Source: Candidatus Woesearchaeota archaeon (GTDB lineage: Archaea; Nanobdellota; Nanobdellia; Woesearchaeales; WJKV01). From it: a DNA stretch of 12,839 bases. Location: the NCBI GenBank assembly GCA_019323495.1, contig JAHWHE010000051.1:1-12839 (forward strand). Reading direction: 5' to 3'. The position numbers were made by a program, and so were the translations under genes. Of this stretch, positions 6,237 through 12,839 are shown piece by piece. Each line of letters starts with the position of its first letter. Position 1 is the stretch's first letter. Below the pieces are notes generated by a model. It was not told the DNA's origin, ran no database searches, and saw only the letters and a list, made by a program, of their open reading frames with translations.

Positions 6237-6273
6237 TATGGCCTATAAACACAATAAAAATTTAAAGAGGTGG
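6214..6273 (+). promoter_or_regulatory. radA promoter and ribosome-binding site
   Basis: ATTTAAATA at 6214-6222 would start transcription near 6243. AGAGGTGGAT at 6266-6275 is a strong Shine-Dalgarno whose GAGGTGG ends 6 bases before the ATG at 6280. A second AT-rich candidate, AAAATTTAAAG (6257-6267), would suit a start further downstream. Confidence 0.55.
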
Positions 6274-6279
6274 ATATTT

Positions 6280-7305
6280 ATGGCAAACAAGAAGATTGAG
6301 AGCGTCCAGGAAATATATGAAGAGGGGGTAATTATGGAAGAGCAAGAGATCAAAGAGGATGAAATCATAATCGAGAAAAAAGAAGCGCAGGTAAGTGATT
6401 TGCCTGGCGTAGGCCCTGCCACTGCTGAAAAGTTGGCAAAAGCCGGTTTTGATAATCTGATATCTATTGCGGTCGCCAGCATAGGTGAATTATGTGATGC
6501 AACTGGTGTGACAGATGCAAACGCGAGAAAGATCATCCAGGCTGCAAGATCAAGTTTAGACATGGGTTTTGAGAGCGGCGATGCATTGTTAAAAAGAAGA
6601 GAAAGGGTTCAAAAGATCCAAATCCCTTCAAAGGCTTTGAACGAATTATTAGGCGGCGGCTTTGAAACTGGCGCGATTGTTGAAGCATTCGGCCAGTTCG
6701 GAAGCAGCAAGACGCAGATTGCGCACCAGCTAGCAGTGTGCTGCCAGCAGACAGGCGGGAGCGCAGTATATATCGATACTGAAAATACTTTCAGGCCAGA
6801 AAGAATAAAGCAAATGGCAGAGGCATTAGAACTAGACTCAATGGAAGTCCTGAAAAAAATCAAGGTCGCAAGAGCTTACAACAGCGACCACCAGATGCTT
6901 CTTGGAGAAAAAGTAGAAGAATTGTGCAAAGACAAGAGCCTGAATGTAAAAGTCATTGTTGTCGACAGTTTGACAGCATTGTTTAGGGCGGAATTTATTG
7001 GAAGAGGAACTTTAGCTACAAGACAGCAGAAGATCAACAGGCACATGAGAACTCTGGCAAAGATCGCAGACAAATACAATGTTTGCATTTTCGTGACAAA
7101 CCAAGTCATGGCAAAGCCTGACCAGTTCTTCGGCGATCCTACAGAAGCAATCGGCGGCCACATTGTAGGACATAACAGCACATTCAGAATCTATCTTAGA
7201 AGAGGAAAGAAAGGCACAAGGGTTGCTAAATTGATAGATTCGCCTAATATGGCTGAGAATGAGTGCAGTTTCCAGATTACAGAGGCGGGCGTTACAGATA
7301 TTTGA
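6280..7305 (+). CDS. radA: DNA repair and recombination protein RadA
   Basis: RadA is the archaeal RecA/Rad51 recombinase: it polymerises on single-stranded DNA and catalyses ATP-dependent strand exchange. From the ATG at 6280 it has 341 residues. An acidic N-terminal extension (1-36) precedes a helix-hairpin-helix domain (about 38-95, LPGVGPATAEKL), then the linker and the RecA core. The P-loop is GQFGSSKT (138-145), in which Ser143 replaces the usual second glycine. Walker B is VKVIVVDS (223-230). RGTLATRQQ (242-250), VTNQVM (272-277) and the C-terminal GGHIVGH and LIDSP segments match the RadA family. No intein is present. The longer reading from 6238 lacks a ribosome-binding site. An alternative ATG at 6334, also preceded by a G-rich site (GAGGGGG), would give 323 residues starting just before the HhH domain. 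The gene abuts livF stop-to-stop. Confidence 0.95.
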   Translation: MANKKIESVQEIYEEGVIMEEQEIKEDEIIIEKKEAQVSDLPGVGPATAEKLAKAGFDNLISIAVASIGELCDATGVTDANARKIIQAARSSLDMGFESGDALLKRRERVQKIQIPSKALNELLGGGFETGAIVEAFGQFGSSKTQIAHQLAVCCQQTGGSAVYIDTENTFRPERIKQMAEALELDSMEVLKKIKVARAYNSDHQMLLGEKVEELCKDKSLNVKVIVVDSLTALFRAEFIGRGTLATRQQKINRHMRTLAKIADKYNVCIFVTNQVMAKPDQFFGDPTEAIGGHIVGHNSTFRIYLRRGKKGTRVAKLIDSPNMAENECSFQITEAGVTDI

Positions 7306-8010
7306 TTATCTTCCGCCGAAATAAATATTTTTTATTTTCTCATTTTTTAATATCTGTTTTCCGCCTGTCAGTGCTATTTTGCCGTCTTCTAATATATATG
7401 TCCTGTCTGCGATCTTTACTGCCTGTTTTGCATTCTGTTCGACTATGATGATGGCAACTCCTTCCTTGTTTATTGCCTTTACCTTATCAAAGACTTCTGC
7501 CATAGCTTTCGGCGACAGTCCAAGAGATGGCTCGTCAAGCAGCAATAGTTCAGGACTCTGCATCATCGCCCTTCCGATGGCGAGCATCTGCTGTTGCCCT
7601 CCGCTCAATGTAAATGCTCTCTGGTCCTGTTTTTCTTCAAGAAAAGGAAATTTCTGGTAAACATCTGCTATGTTTCTTTTCGTAAGTTCATGGTTCGCCA
7701 TGATGAAGGCGCCCATTTCCAGATTTTCTTTTACTGTTAGATCATCGAAGACCTGCCTTCCCTGAGGAACATAGCTTATTCCTTCATAGATCAATTCATG
7801 CGTCGGCATCTTTGTAATGTTTTTGTCCTTGAATACTATTTTTCCGCTGTAGATGCTGCACAAGTTAAAGATGCTCTTCAACAAAGTGCTTTTTCCAGAA
7901 CCGTTCGGACCGATGATGGCGACAATCTCTGCAGGCTTCACTTTGAAATCTATTCCGTGCAGTATTTCCATTCCACCATATCCTGCCTTAAGGTTCTGGA
8001 TCTTTAGCAT
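7306..8010 (-). CDS. livF: Branched-chain amino acid-type ABC transporter ATPase LivF
   Basis: This is one of the two ATP-hydrolysing subunits of a HAAT-family (Liv-type) importer, peripheral to the cytoplasmic face. At 234 residues it has the standard LivF length. Motifs: Walker A GPNGSGKS (34-41), Q-loop PQGRQVFDDLTVKENL (82-97), ABC signature LSGGQQQ (135-141), Walker B LLLLDEPSLGLSP (155-167), and a switch position VEQN (190-193), where Q192 stands for the usual His, as is normal for LivF. It is the last gene of the operon, 2 bp after livG, with its own good ribosome-binding site (AGGAGA). Its stop directly abuts the radA stop. The transported substrate cannot be told from the ATPase. Confidence 0.93.
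   Translation of the reverse strand: MLKIQNLKAGYGGMEILHGIDFKVKPAEIVAIIGPNGSGKSTLLKSIFNLCSIYSGKIVFKDKNITKMPTHELIYEGISYVPQGRQVFDDLTVKENLEMGAFIMANHELTKRNIADVYQKFPFLEEKQDQRAFTLSGGQQQMLAIGRAMMQSPELLLLDEPSLGLSPKAMAEVFDKVKAINKEGVAIIIVEQNAKQAVKIADRTYILEDGKIALTGGKQILKNEKIKNIYFGGR
7327..7348 (+). terminator. U-rich terminator for radA, inside the livF 3' end
   Basis: Downstream of the radA stop, the + strand has T-runs of six, four and six bases, at 7328-7333, 7335-7338 and 7343-7348. This is a plausible intrinsic terminator. It overlaps the coding end of livF, so the radA mRNA end should be antisense to livF by about 25-45 bases. Confidence 0.5.
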
Positions 8011-8012
8011 TT

Positions 8013-8750
8013 TTATTCTCCTAAATACGCTTCCATAACTTTTTTATTTCTTTTTATTTGTTCCGGCTTTCCTTCTGCTATGACTTTGCCGTTATCCATC
8101 ACTATTACATGATCTGCTATTTTAAGTGTGAAATTCATGTCGTGCTCTATCAACAATATTGTTTCATTCTGTTTTTTCAGGTTAGTCAAGATTTTTGCTA
8201 TTTCTGTTCTTAATTTTGGCGTGACGCCAGCAACAGGCTCGTCCAGCATCAATAAGTTGTGAGGGTTAAGCAAGACTCTCGCAAGCTCGATCAATCTTTT
8301 CTGGCCATAGCTCAGTTCTCGTGCAATCCTGTTCTCGAACTTTCCCATCCCTACTATGTTTAGGATTTGCTTTACTTTCTGTTCCTTTTCTTTTGTTACC
8401 TTGTTTTTTCCCAGCACGTTTTTCCAGAATTTCGTATCCTCGTTGTCGATGGCGAGCAAGAGGTTTTCCTTGACTGTAAGGTTGTTGAATAATCTCGATT
8501 GCTGGAAAAGTCTCGATATCCCTATATTAGAAATGATTTCTGGCTTTAGGTTTGTGATGTCTTTATCGTTAAAGAAAATCTTCCCGCTGTCTGCTTTTAA
8601 TATTCCACTGATCAGATTGAAAACAGTTGTCTTTCCGCTGCCGTTCGGCCCAATCAATGCAGTAATTGTCTTTTCCTTGACTCCAAAACTAGCATTATTG
8701 ACTGCTTTGACACCGCCGAAGTATCTTTTCAGGTTAGTGATTTTTAACAT
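8013..8750 (-). CDS. livG: Branched-chain amino acid-type ABC transporter ATPase LivG
   Basis: This is the second ATPase of the Liv-type importer, 245 residues. Motifs: Walker A GPNGSGKT (34-41), Q-loop LFQQSRLFNNLTVKENLL (81-98), signature LSYGQKR (146-152), Walker B LLMLDEPVAGVTP (166-178), and switch His203 in IEHDM. The insertion between Q-loop and signature (about 102-122, Lys-rich) and the LSYGQ rather than LSGGQ signature are typical of LivG and separate it from LivF. It starts 1 base after the livM stop (TAA-A-ATG), which implies translational coupling; its ribosome-binding site is weak. It is expected to pair with LivF as a heterodimer on the LivH/LivM permease. Confidence 0.93.
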   Translation of the reverse strand: MLKITNLKRYFGGVKAVNNASFGVKEKTITALIGPNGSGKTTVFNLISGILKADSGKIFFNDKDITNLKPEIISNIGISRLFQQSRLFNNLTVKENLLLAIDNEDTKFWKNVLGKNKVTKEKEQKVKQILNIVGMGKFENRIARELSYGQKRLIELARVLLNPHNLLMLDEPVAGVTPKLRTEIAKILTNLKKQNETILLIEHDMNFTLKIADHVIVMDNGKVIAEGKPEQIKRNKKVMEAYLGE

Positions 8751-8751
8751 T

Positions 8752-9624
8752 TTATTCCAGCTTTATTTTTCCGAAAAATCCTTTTGGTCTGTATATCAGG
8801 ATGAATAGTAAAATCAATGCGTAAATGATCTGCCTCATTGGCCCAACGATCGAGGAAGGGAATCCGATGAATCTCAATGGCTCTGGCAGTAAAACTAAGA
8901 TTATGGTTGCGATCATTGTTCCTCTTAATGACGCTAATCCTCCTATGATGACGATCGCAATGAGAGGGATCAGCTGCATCAGATGGAAGGATGAAGGATC
9001 AATGAATGTTATGTAGTGTGCGTACAAGCTTCCTGCAATGCCTGCGAAAAACGCACCGATTGCAAGAGAATAGCATTTTATCTTGAATGTATTCTTTCCC
9101 AAGATTCTTGTCGACAGTTCATCGTCTCTTGTCGCTTCGAGCACCTTGCCGAATGGAGATTCCACTATTTTTTTAATTATGAAAAAGCTGATTAATACTA
9201 TTACGAAAACTAAAATCAGGAATGAAAGATTGTCAGAGAAGATAAAACCAAAGATTGATGGTCGCGGAATGCCTGGCAGACCGAGCGGTCCTCTTGTAAG
9301 GCCTGTCCAGTTCAAGACTATTGCATAGATGACGAGATGGAATGCCAAAGTCGCAAGTGCAAAATAATCTCCTCTTATCTTATTTGTCGGTAATGTCAGT
9401 AAGAATCCGAACATCATGGCGCCGATGCCTGCAAGTATGATACAGATCCAGAACGGAACGCCAGCGAGCGCCAGCAATGCAGAGATATACGCTCCGATGC
9501 AATAAAATCCGATGGACGCGAGACTCAGCAGGCCTGTGAATCCTATGTTTAATTGCAATGAGAGCGCAAGGATTATATAGATGCCGACCAGGATGAGCAA
9601 ATGTATCAAATATGCTTCTATCAT
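8752..9624 (-). CDS. livM: Branched-chain amino acid-type ABC transporter permease LivM
   Basis: This 290-residue membrane-spanning permease has about eight to ten helices. Family features include NIGFTGLLSLASIGFYCIGAY (26-46), the loop GLTRGPLGLPGI (108-119), and the cytoplasmic coupling (EAA-like) loop PFGKVLEATRDDELSTRILG (157-176), which contacts the ATPases. The end RPKGFFGK (279-286) is typical. It overlaps livH by the ATGA arrangement (9621-9624), with an AGGTGG ribosome-binding site inside the livH end. Length is slightly short of bacterial LivM, which often carries an N-terminal extension, but no conserved segment appears missing. Confidence 0.92.
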   Translation of the reverse strand: MIEAYLIHLLILVGIYIILALSLQLNIGFTGLLSLASIGFYCIGAYISALLALAGVPFWICIILAGIGAMMFGFLLTLPTNKIRGDYFALATLAFHLVIYAIVLNWTGLTRGPLGLPGIPRPSIFGFIFSDNLSFLILVFVIVLISFFIIKKIVESPFGKVLEATRDDELSTRILGKNTFKIKCYSLAIGAFFAGIAGSLYAHYITFIDPSSFHLMQLIPLIAIVIIGGLASLRGTMIATIILVLLPEPLRFIGFPSSIVGPMRQIIYALILLFILIYRPKGFFGKIKLE

Positions 9625-10502
9625 TTCTGCGCCACCTTCTTAATCCCGAAAATGCCTTGCGGTCTGAATAAAAGAAAAATGAACAGGATGACGAAAGCTA
9701 TTCCTTCTTTGTATCCAGAAGGAAGGAACCAGATCCCGAAGTTTTCTGCAAAACCTATGATGAAACTGCCGATGATTGCGCCTGGCACGCTGCCTATTCC
9801 TCCAACTATCGCACCTGTGAAACCCCTGATCATCAAATTTGTTCCCATTGTTGGTTCCAAGTTCTGTTCTAATCCGACCAGAATTGCTGCGATGCCTGCG
9901 ATTGCAGAACCGATTATGAAACTCCATTTGTAGATTCTTTCAGAAGAAATGCCTACTACTTCTGCGACCTCTTTGTTATTGGCGACAGCTCTCATTGCTT
10001 TTCCCATCTTTGTTCTTTTCATGAACAGGAACAGGATGAAAAGCAAGATCAATGACACAGCAATTATCACGACCTGCAATGGAGTTATTATTGCGCCGAG
10101 AAATTCCATTCCCTTTGCAATCTTGACATAACCTATTGTCTTGACATCTGCACCAAACAAAATAAGTATGAATGATTCTAACAAAATCAAAAGTCCAAGA
10201 CTGCCGACTAGCATTATCAAAGGGCTGGCTTTTCTTTTCCTAAGCTGTTTGTATACTATAAAATCCATACCATAGCCGAGCAGGCCAGAGAATACTATTG
10301 CCAATATAACCGAAAGCCAGAAGTTCAGACCCAGCATGCTGAATAAAAAATACATGAAGTATGCACAGAACGCGATTGTTGCTCCGTGCGCGAAATGTAT
10401 GAATTTGCAGGTAGAATAAATCAATGAGAAGCCAGCAGCCACTAGTGCATAGATTGCTCCTGCAATCAAGCCATTGATTGTCAGCTGCGCGAACATAGAC
10501 AT
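9621..10502 (-). CDS. livH: Branched-chain amino acid-type ABC transporter permease LivH
   Basis: This is the first gene of the transporter operon. Starting at the ATG at 10502 gives 293 residues, close to the LivH norm. Features are the N-terminal NGLIAGAIYALVAAGFSLIY (10-29), HFAHG (36-40), a coupling loop KMGKAMRAVANNKEVAEVVG (165-184), GGIGSVPGAIIGS (234-246) and the ending RPQGIFG (280-286). The start is chosen because GAGAGGT lies 3 bases upstream; ATG 10496 (two codons later) is equally compatible with that site. A longer reading from 10553 would add 17 non-hydrophobic residues and run through the TATA box. No periplasmic or extracellular binding-protein gene precedes it; the next gene to the right is divergent. 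Confidence 0.92.
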   Translation of the reverse strand: MSMFAQLTINGLIAGAIYALVAAGFSLIYSTCKFIHFAHGATIAFCAYFMYFLFSMLGLNFWLSVILAIVFSGLLGYGMDFIVYKQLRKRKASPLIMLVGSLGLLILLESFILILFGADVKTIGYVKIAKGMEFLGAIITPLQVVIIAVSLILLFILFLFMKRTKMGKAMRAVANNKEVAEVVGISSERIYKWSFIIGSAIAGIAAILVGLEQNLEPTMGTNLMIRGFTGAIVGGIGSVPGAIIGSFIIGFAENFGIWFLPSGYKEGIAFVILFIFLLFRPQGIFGIKKVAQK

Positions 10503-10505
10503 TTT

Positions 10506-10579
10506 ACCTCTCTTCGGTATTTGGATATTTGTAGCATTTATAAATTTATACATATAGATTCGACAACAAGCTTTAAATA
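10506..10579. promoter_or_regulatory. Bidirectional promoter between the liv operon and the RNase Z gene
   Basis: The 99-bp divergent gap contains two TATA boxes. TATAAATTTATAAAT (10536-10550 region, read on the - strand) would start the liv transcript near 10515-10520 and is followed by the ribosome-binding site GAGAGGT (10506-10512). TTTAAATA (10572-10579, + strand) lies 27 bp before the RNase Z ATG. No clear operator palindrome stands out beyond the AT-rich boxes themselves. Confidence 0.6.
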
Positions 10580-10601
10580 CTATTCTCGGTTGATTTATGG
10601 C

Positions 10602-11495
10602 ATGATGGAGCTGGTATTTTTAGGAACGAGTAGCATGGTTCCGACAAAGGAAAGGAACCACACTTCGCTTTTGGTTAGATGCAAGACTTATGATGTCTTG
10701 ATTGACTGCGGAGAAGGTACGCAGAGACAATTGAAGATCAAGAAGATCAGTCCGACTAGGATAAGAAAGATCTTGATCAGCCATTGGCATGGAGACCATA
10801 CACTTGGCCTAGCAGGCTTGATACAAACCCTCGGCATGAGCAATTATGAAGGCGTTCTGGAAATTTACGGGCCGAAAGGCACAAAGAGAAGCATAAAAGC
10901 ATTGCACGATGCATTTTATTTCGAAGAAAGAATCCAGCTGAAAGTGATTGAGTGCAAGGAAGGCGAGATTTTTGAGGATGAAAATCTAAAGATAGAATGC
11001 GCAGAATTAGAGCACAATGTCCCGTGCCTCGGTTTTACAGTCACTGAGCAGGATAAGAGGAGGATGAATCTTCCTGTTGTAAAGAAATTAGGATTGCCTG
11101 ACGGGCCTTTGCTGGGAAAACTGCAGCAGGGAAAAAGTATTGTCTGGAAAGGAAAGAAGATATTGCCTAGCCAAGTCACTTATGTTGTTAAAGGTAAGAA
11201 ATTGGCATACATTGTAGACACTTTGTTGTGCGACAATTGCTTTAAATTAGCAAAAGATGCAGACCTGCTTGTTTGCGAGGCCACTTTCAAGTCAGAGCTA
11301 GAAGAAAAAGGCACAGATTCAAAACACATGACTGCGAAACAGGCTGCACAGATTGCGAATCAGGCAAATGTTGAAAAATTAGTGCTGACACATTTCAGTC
11401 AAAGATATAAGAGCGTCATTGAGCTTGAAGATGATGCAAAAGACTTGTTCCATAACACAATAAGCGCGCACGATTTCATGCAGATAAAGATTTAA
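10602..11495 (+). CDS. rnz: Ribonuclease Z (tRNA 3'-end processing endonuclease)
   Basis: RNase Z cuts the 3' trailer from precursor tRNAs and is a zinc metallo-beta-lactamase-fold enzyme. From ATG 10602 it has 297 residues (296 from the adjacent ATG 10605), the normal short-form length. Zinc ligands are visible: H61-W-H63-G-D65-H66, H138, D206 and H264; H242 in KHMTA is the expected catalytic-region His. The N-terminal GTSSMVPT...RNHTS (8-22) and DCGEGTQRQL (35-44) are diagnostic, as is the exosite arm with GPLLGKLQQG (168-177). The segment YIVDT (203-207) replaces the commoner Y-S-G-D-T. No Shine-Dalgarno precedes the ATG, and the TATA box is 27 bp upstream, so the mRNA is probably leaderless. 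Its stop overlaps the convergent RNase J stop by 4 bp. Confidence 0.95.
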   Translation: MMELVFLGTSSMVPTKERNHTSLLVRCKTYDVLIDCGEGTQRQLKIKKISPTRIRKILISHWHGDHTLGLAGLIQTLGMSNYEGVLEIYGPKGTKRSIKALHDAFYFEERIQLKVIECKEGEIFEDENLKIECAELEHNVPCLGFTVTEQDKRRMNLPVVKKLGLPDGPLLGKLQQGKSIVWKGKKILPSQVTYVVKGKKLAYIVDTLLCDNCFKLAKDADLLVCEATFKSELEEKGTDSKHMTAKQAAQIANQANVEKLVLTHFSQRYKSVIELEDDAKDLFHNTISAHDFMQIKI

Positions 11496-12826
11496 TCTAT
11501 TTCTATTTTCTGTCCGTTCTTCAGGATGTGCACTGTTTTCCCTATGAGATATCCCAGTTCCTTTGCTAATTTTGCAAGAGCCAGCAGCTTGTCCTTGTCA
11601 CCGTGCGTAGGAATGATGTGCAATGGTTTTGTGTATGCTATCAAATCCCTTAGATCTTCTTTTGCGCCGTGGCCGCTCACGTGGATGTCCTTGAAGATCC
11701 TGGCGCCTTTCTGCGAGATCAATTTTTCCAGCTTTTCCCTGTTTTTTATGTTGATGTCCACAGGGATGATGTTGCTTGAGAAAATGACATGGTCGCCTTC
11801 TTCTATGGTGTATGGGGTTTCGCCTCTTGCAATCCTTGACAGGACCGCTTTCGGCTCGCCCTGATGACCGGTGACAACAAGAACATATTTGTCTTTTTCT
11901 TTTGAGATTTTCTTGAATTTTCTTTTTATCTCGTTGCCGTATCTTATCATTGTTATGTCTTCTTTCCAGTTCACAAGCTTGATATTTTCAGCGGCTTCTA
12001 CGTATTTTGCAAGGGATCTTCCTGCAAAGACAATTTTCCTGTTAAGTTCTTTTGCGTATCTTATAATCGAGCTTAATCTTGCAAGATGGGAACTGAATGT
12101 AGTTATGATAATTCCTTTTCCTTGGTTTGCTGTGCCAAGCATGACGTCTTTCAGCATTGCTTTTGCGACGCTCTCGCTCGGCATCTTCTTGCTTTCCTGT
12201 GCGTAAAGGCTGTCAACTATCAATAGCTTGACATTCTTTAGTTTTTCAAGGTCATCAACATTGCTCTTTTTTTCCAAGACAGGAAACATGTCGAACTTGA
12301 AATCGTTTGCGTATAGGATGACCCCTGCGCTGCTGTGTATCGCAATCAGAACGGTTTGAGGGGTGCTGTGCGTGACGCTCAAGAATTCTATTGTTATGTC
12401 CTTGCTTAATTTGTATTTTGCATTCTTGTTCAATTGCTTTAACTGGTTCTTTAATTTGAACTTATTGTCCTGGAGAATTGTTTTCAGCACTTCTATAGTA
12501 TATGGGGTGCCCATGACAGGACAGTCATAGTTTTCTGCAAGATATGGTATTGCTCCTAGGTGGTCTAGGTGAGCGTGAGTGCACATTATCAGTTTGACTT
12601 TGTCTTTCCAGTCGTCTATTGTGCTGATGTTTGGGATTGCATTCGCTTCTATCAACCGTTTTGCACTGACGATCTCGCTTGCTTCTCTCTCATCCTCAAT
12701 CTTGATGTAATTGTCAAGCTGCAAACCCATGTCAAGAAGAACAACTTCGTCCTTGATCTTGATGGCAGTCATGTTCCTCCCAACCTCGCTGTAGCCGCCG
12801 ACCGCCCGTATTTCAATTTCTGCCAT
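11492..12826 (-). CDS. rnj: RNase J-family beta-CASP ribonuclease
   Basis: Archaeal RNase J is a 5'-3' exoribonuclease of the metallo-beta-lactamase/beta-CASP family that degrades RNA with accessible 5' ends. The 444-residue protein shows motif 2 H84-A-H86-L-D88-H89, motif 3 His153 (THSTPQT), motif 4 Asp175 (ANDFKFD), beta-CASP motif A Asp205 (IVDSLY), motif B His247 (TFSSHLARLSS), motif C His386 (HVSGHG) and the final zinc ligand His408 (IPTHGD). No N-terminal KH domains are present, which distinguishes it from the archaeal CPSF1-type beta-CASP enzymes. The length fits archaeal RNase J, which lacks the bacterial C-terminal domain. The ATG at 12826 is preceded by an A-rich stretch without Shine-Dalgarno; the promoter lies beyond the window edge. 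Confidence 0.93.
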   Translation of the reverse strand: MAEIEIRAVGGYSEVGRNMTAIKIKDEVVLLDMGLQLDNYIKIEDEREASEIVSAKRLIEANAIPNISTIDDWKDKVKLIMCTHAHLDHLGAIPYLAENYDCPVMGTPYTIEVLKTILQDNKFKLKNQLKQLNKNAKYKLSKDITIEFLSVTHSTPQTVLIAIHSSAGVILYANDFKFDMFPVLEKKSNVDDLEKLKNVKLLIVDSLYAQESKKMPSESVAKAMLKDVMLGTANQGKGIIITTFSSHLARLSSIIRYAKELNRKIVFAGRSLAKYVEAAENIKLVNWKEDITMIRYGNEIKRKFKKISKEKDKYVLVVTGHQGEPKAVLSRIARGETPYTIEEGDHVIFSSNIIPVDINIKNREKLEKLISQKGARIFKDIHVSGHGAKEDLRDLIAYTKPLHIIPTHGDKDKLLALAKLAKELGYLIGKTVHILKNGQKIEID

Positions 12827-12839
12827 TTTTTATTTTTGA

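Noticed and set aside
6081..6240. tRNA or C/D-box guide RNA in the GC-rich block
   Set aside because: I looked for the T-loop GTTCGA, D-arm consensus, and box C (TGATGA) / box D (CTGA) on both strands. A TGGCCAAGCG string resembles a D-arm, but no T-arm follows at the right distance, and no box C is present.
10503..10553. N-terminal extension of LivH of 17 residues
   Set aside because: It would run through the - strand TATA box and place the ribosome-binding site GAGAGGT inside the coding region. LivH proteins start just before the first membrane helix.
10521..10601. N-terminal extension of RNase Z of 27 residues
   Set aside because: The extension would overlap the TATA box at 10572-10579, and family members begin at M(M)ELVFLGT. 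The start at 10602 fits the promoter.
1..12839. Mobile element, CRISPR array or prophage
   Set aside because: I saw no transposase, integrase, terminal inverted repeats, regularly spaced repeats or phage genes. The genes are ordinary chromosomal ones with similar base content throughout, apart from the short 6081-6236 block.

Overview
The window looks like a piece of an archaeal chromosome, most plausibly from a DPANN-type lineage (Woesearchaeota/Pacearchaeota-like). Four things point there. RadA, a zinc-finger RPA, an archaeal RNase Z and an RNase J family nuclease are all present. Promoters are TATA-like boxes (TTTAAATA, TTTATAAA) about 25-27 bp before genes, several apparently leaderless. 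Ribosome-binding sites match GGAGGTGAT. The secreted proteins carry signal peptide, Pro-rich and Cys-rich layouts that are common in these genomes. The lineage is inferred; no rRNA or tRNA gene is visible. No insertion sequence, CRISPR array, integrase or phage gene was seen, and the longest stretch without a confident gene is about 256 bp.

Layout, left to right. Positions 3-65 may hold the 3' end of a gene entering from the left. A replication protein A homologue follows on the + strand (149-1168). Convergent to it is an envelope block on the - strand: a 757-residue cysteine-rich repeat lipoprotein (1195-3468), a SpoIIM-family multispanning membrane protein (3546-4505), and a small two-helix coiled-coil membrane protein (4510-5142). 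The last two form an operon. Divergent from it is a + strand pair: a YdjM/DUF457 membrane protein (5221-5676) and a DUF2087 protein (5679-6023). Then comes a GC-rich, hairpin-rich stretch (6081-6236) that I suspect encodes a structured RNA, followed by radA (6280-7305).

Abutting radA stop-to-stop is a four-gene - strand operon for a branched-chain-amino-acid-type ABC transporter (livF, livG, livM, livH read right to left, 7306-10502). It has two ATPases and two permeases but no substrate-binding protein. A short bidirectional promoter region separates it from a + strand RNase Z gene (10602-11495), whose stop overlaps by 4 bp the stop of a convergent - strand RNase J/beta-CASP nuclease gene (11492-12826).

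Functional themes: single-stranded-DNA binding and recombination (RPA, RadA), RNA maturation and decay by two metallo-beta-lactamase nucleases, uptake of amino acids or related small molecules, and an uncharacterised cell-surface module. The observations most worth following are the periodic cysteine repeats of the large lipoprotein, the candidate structured RNA upstream of radA, and the non-canonical Walker A motif of RadA.
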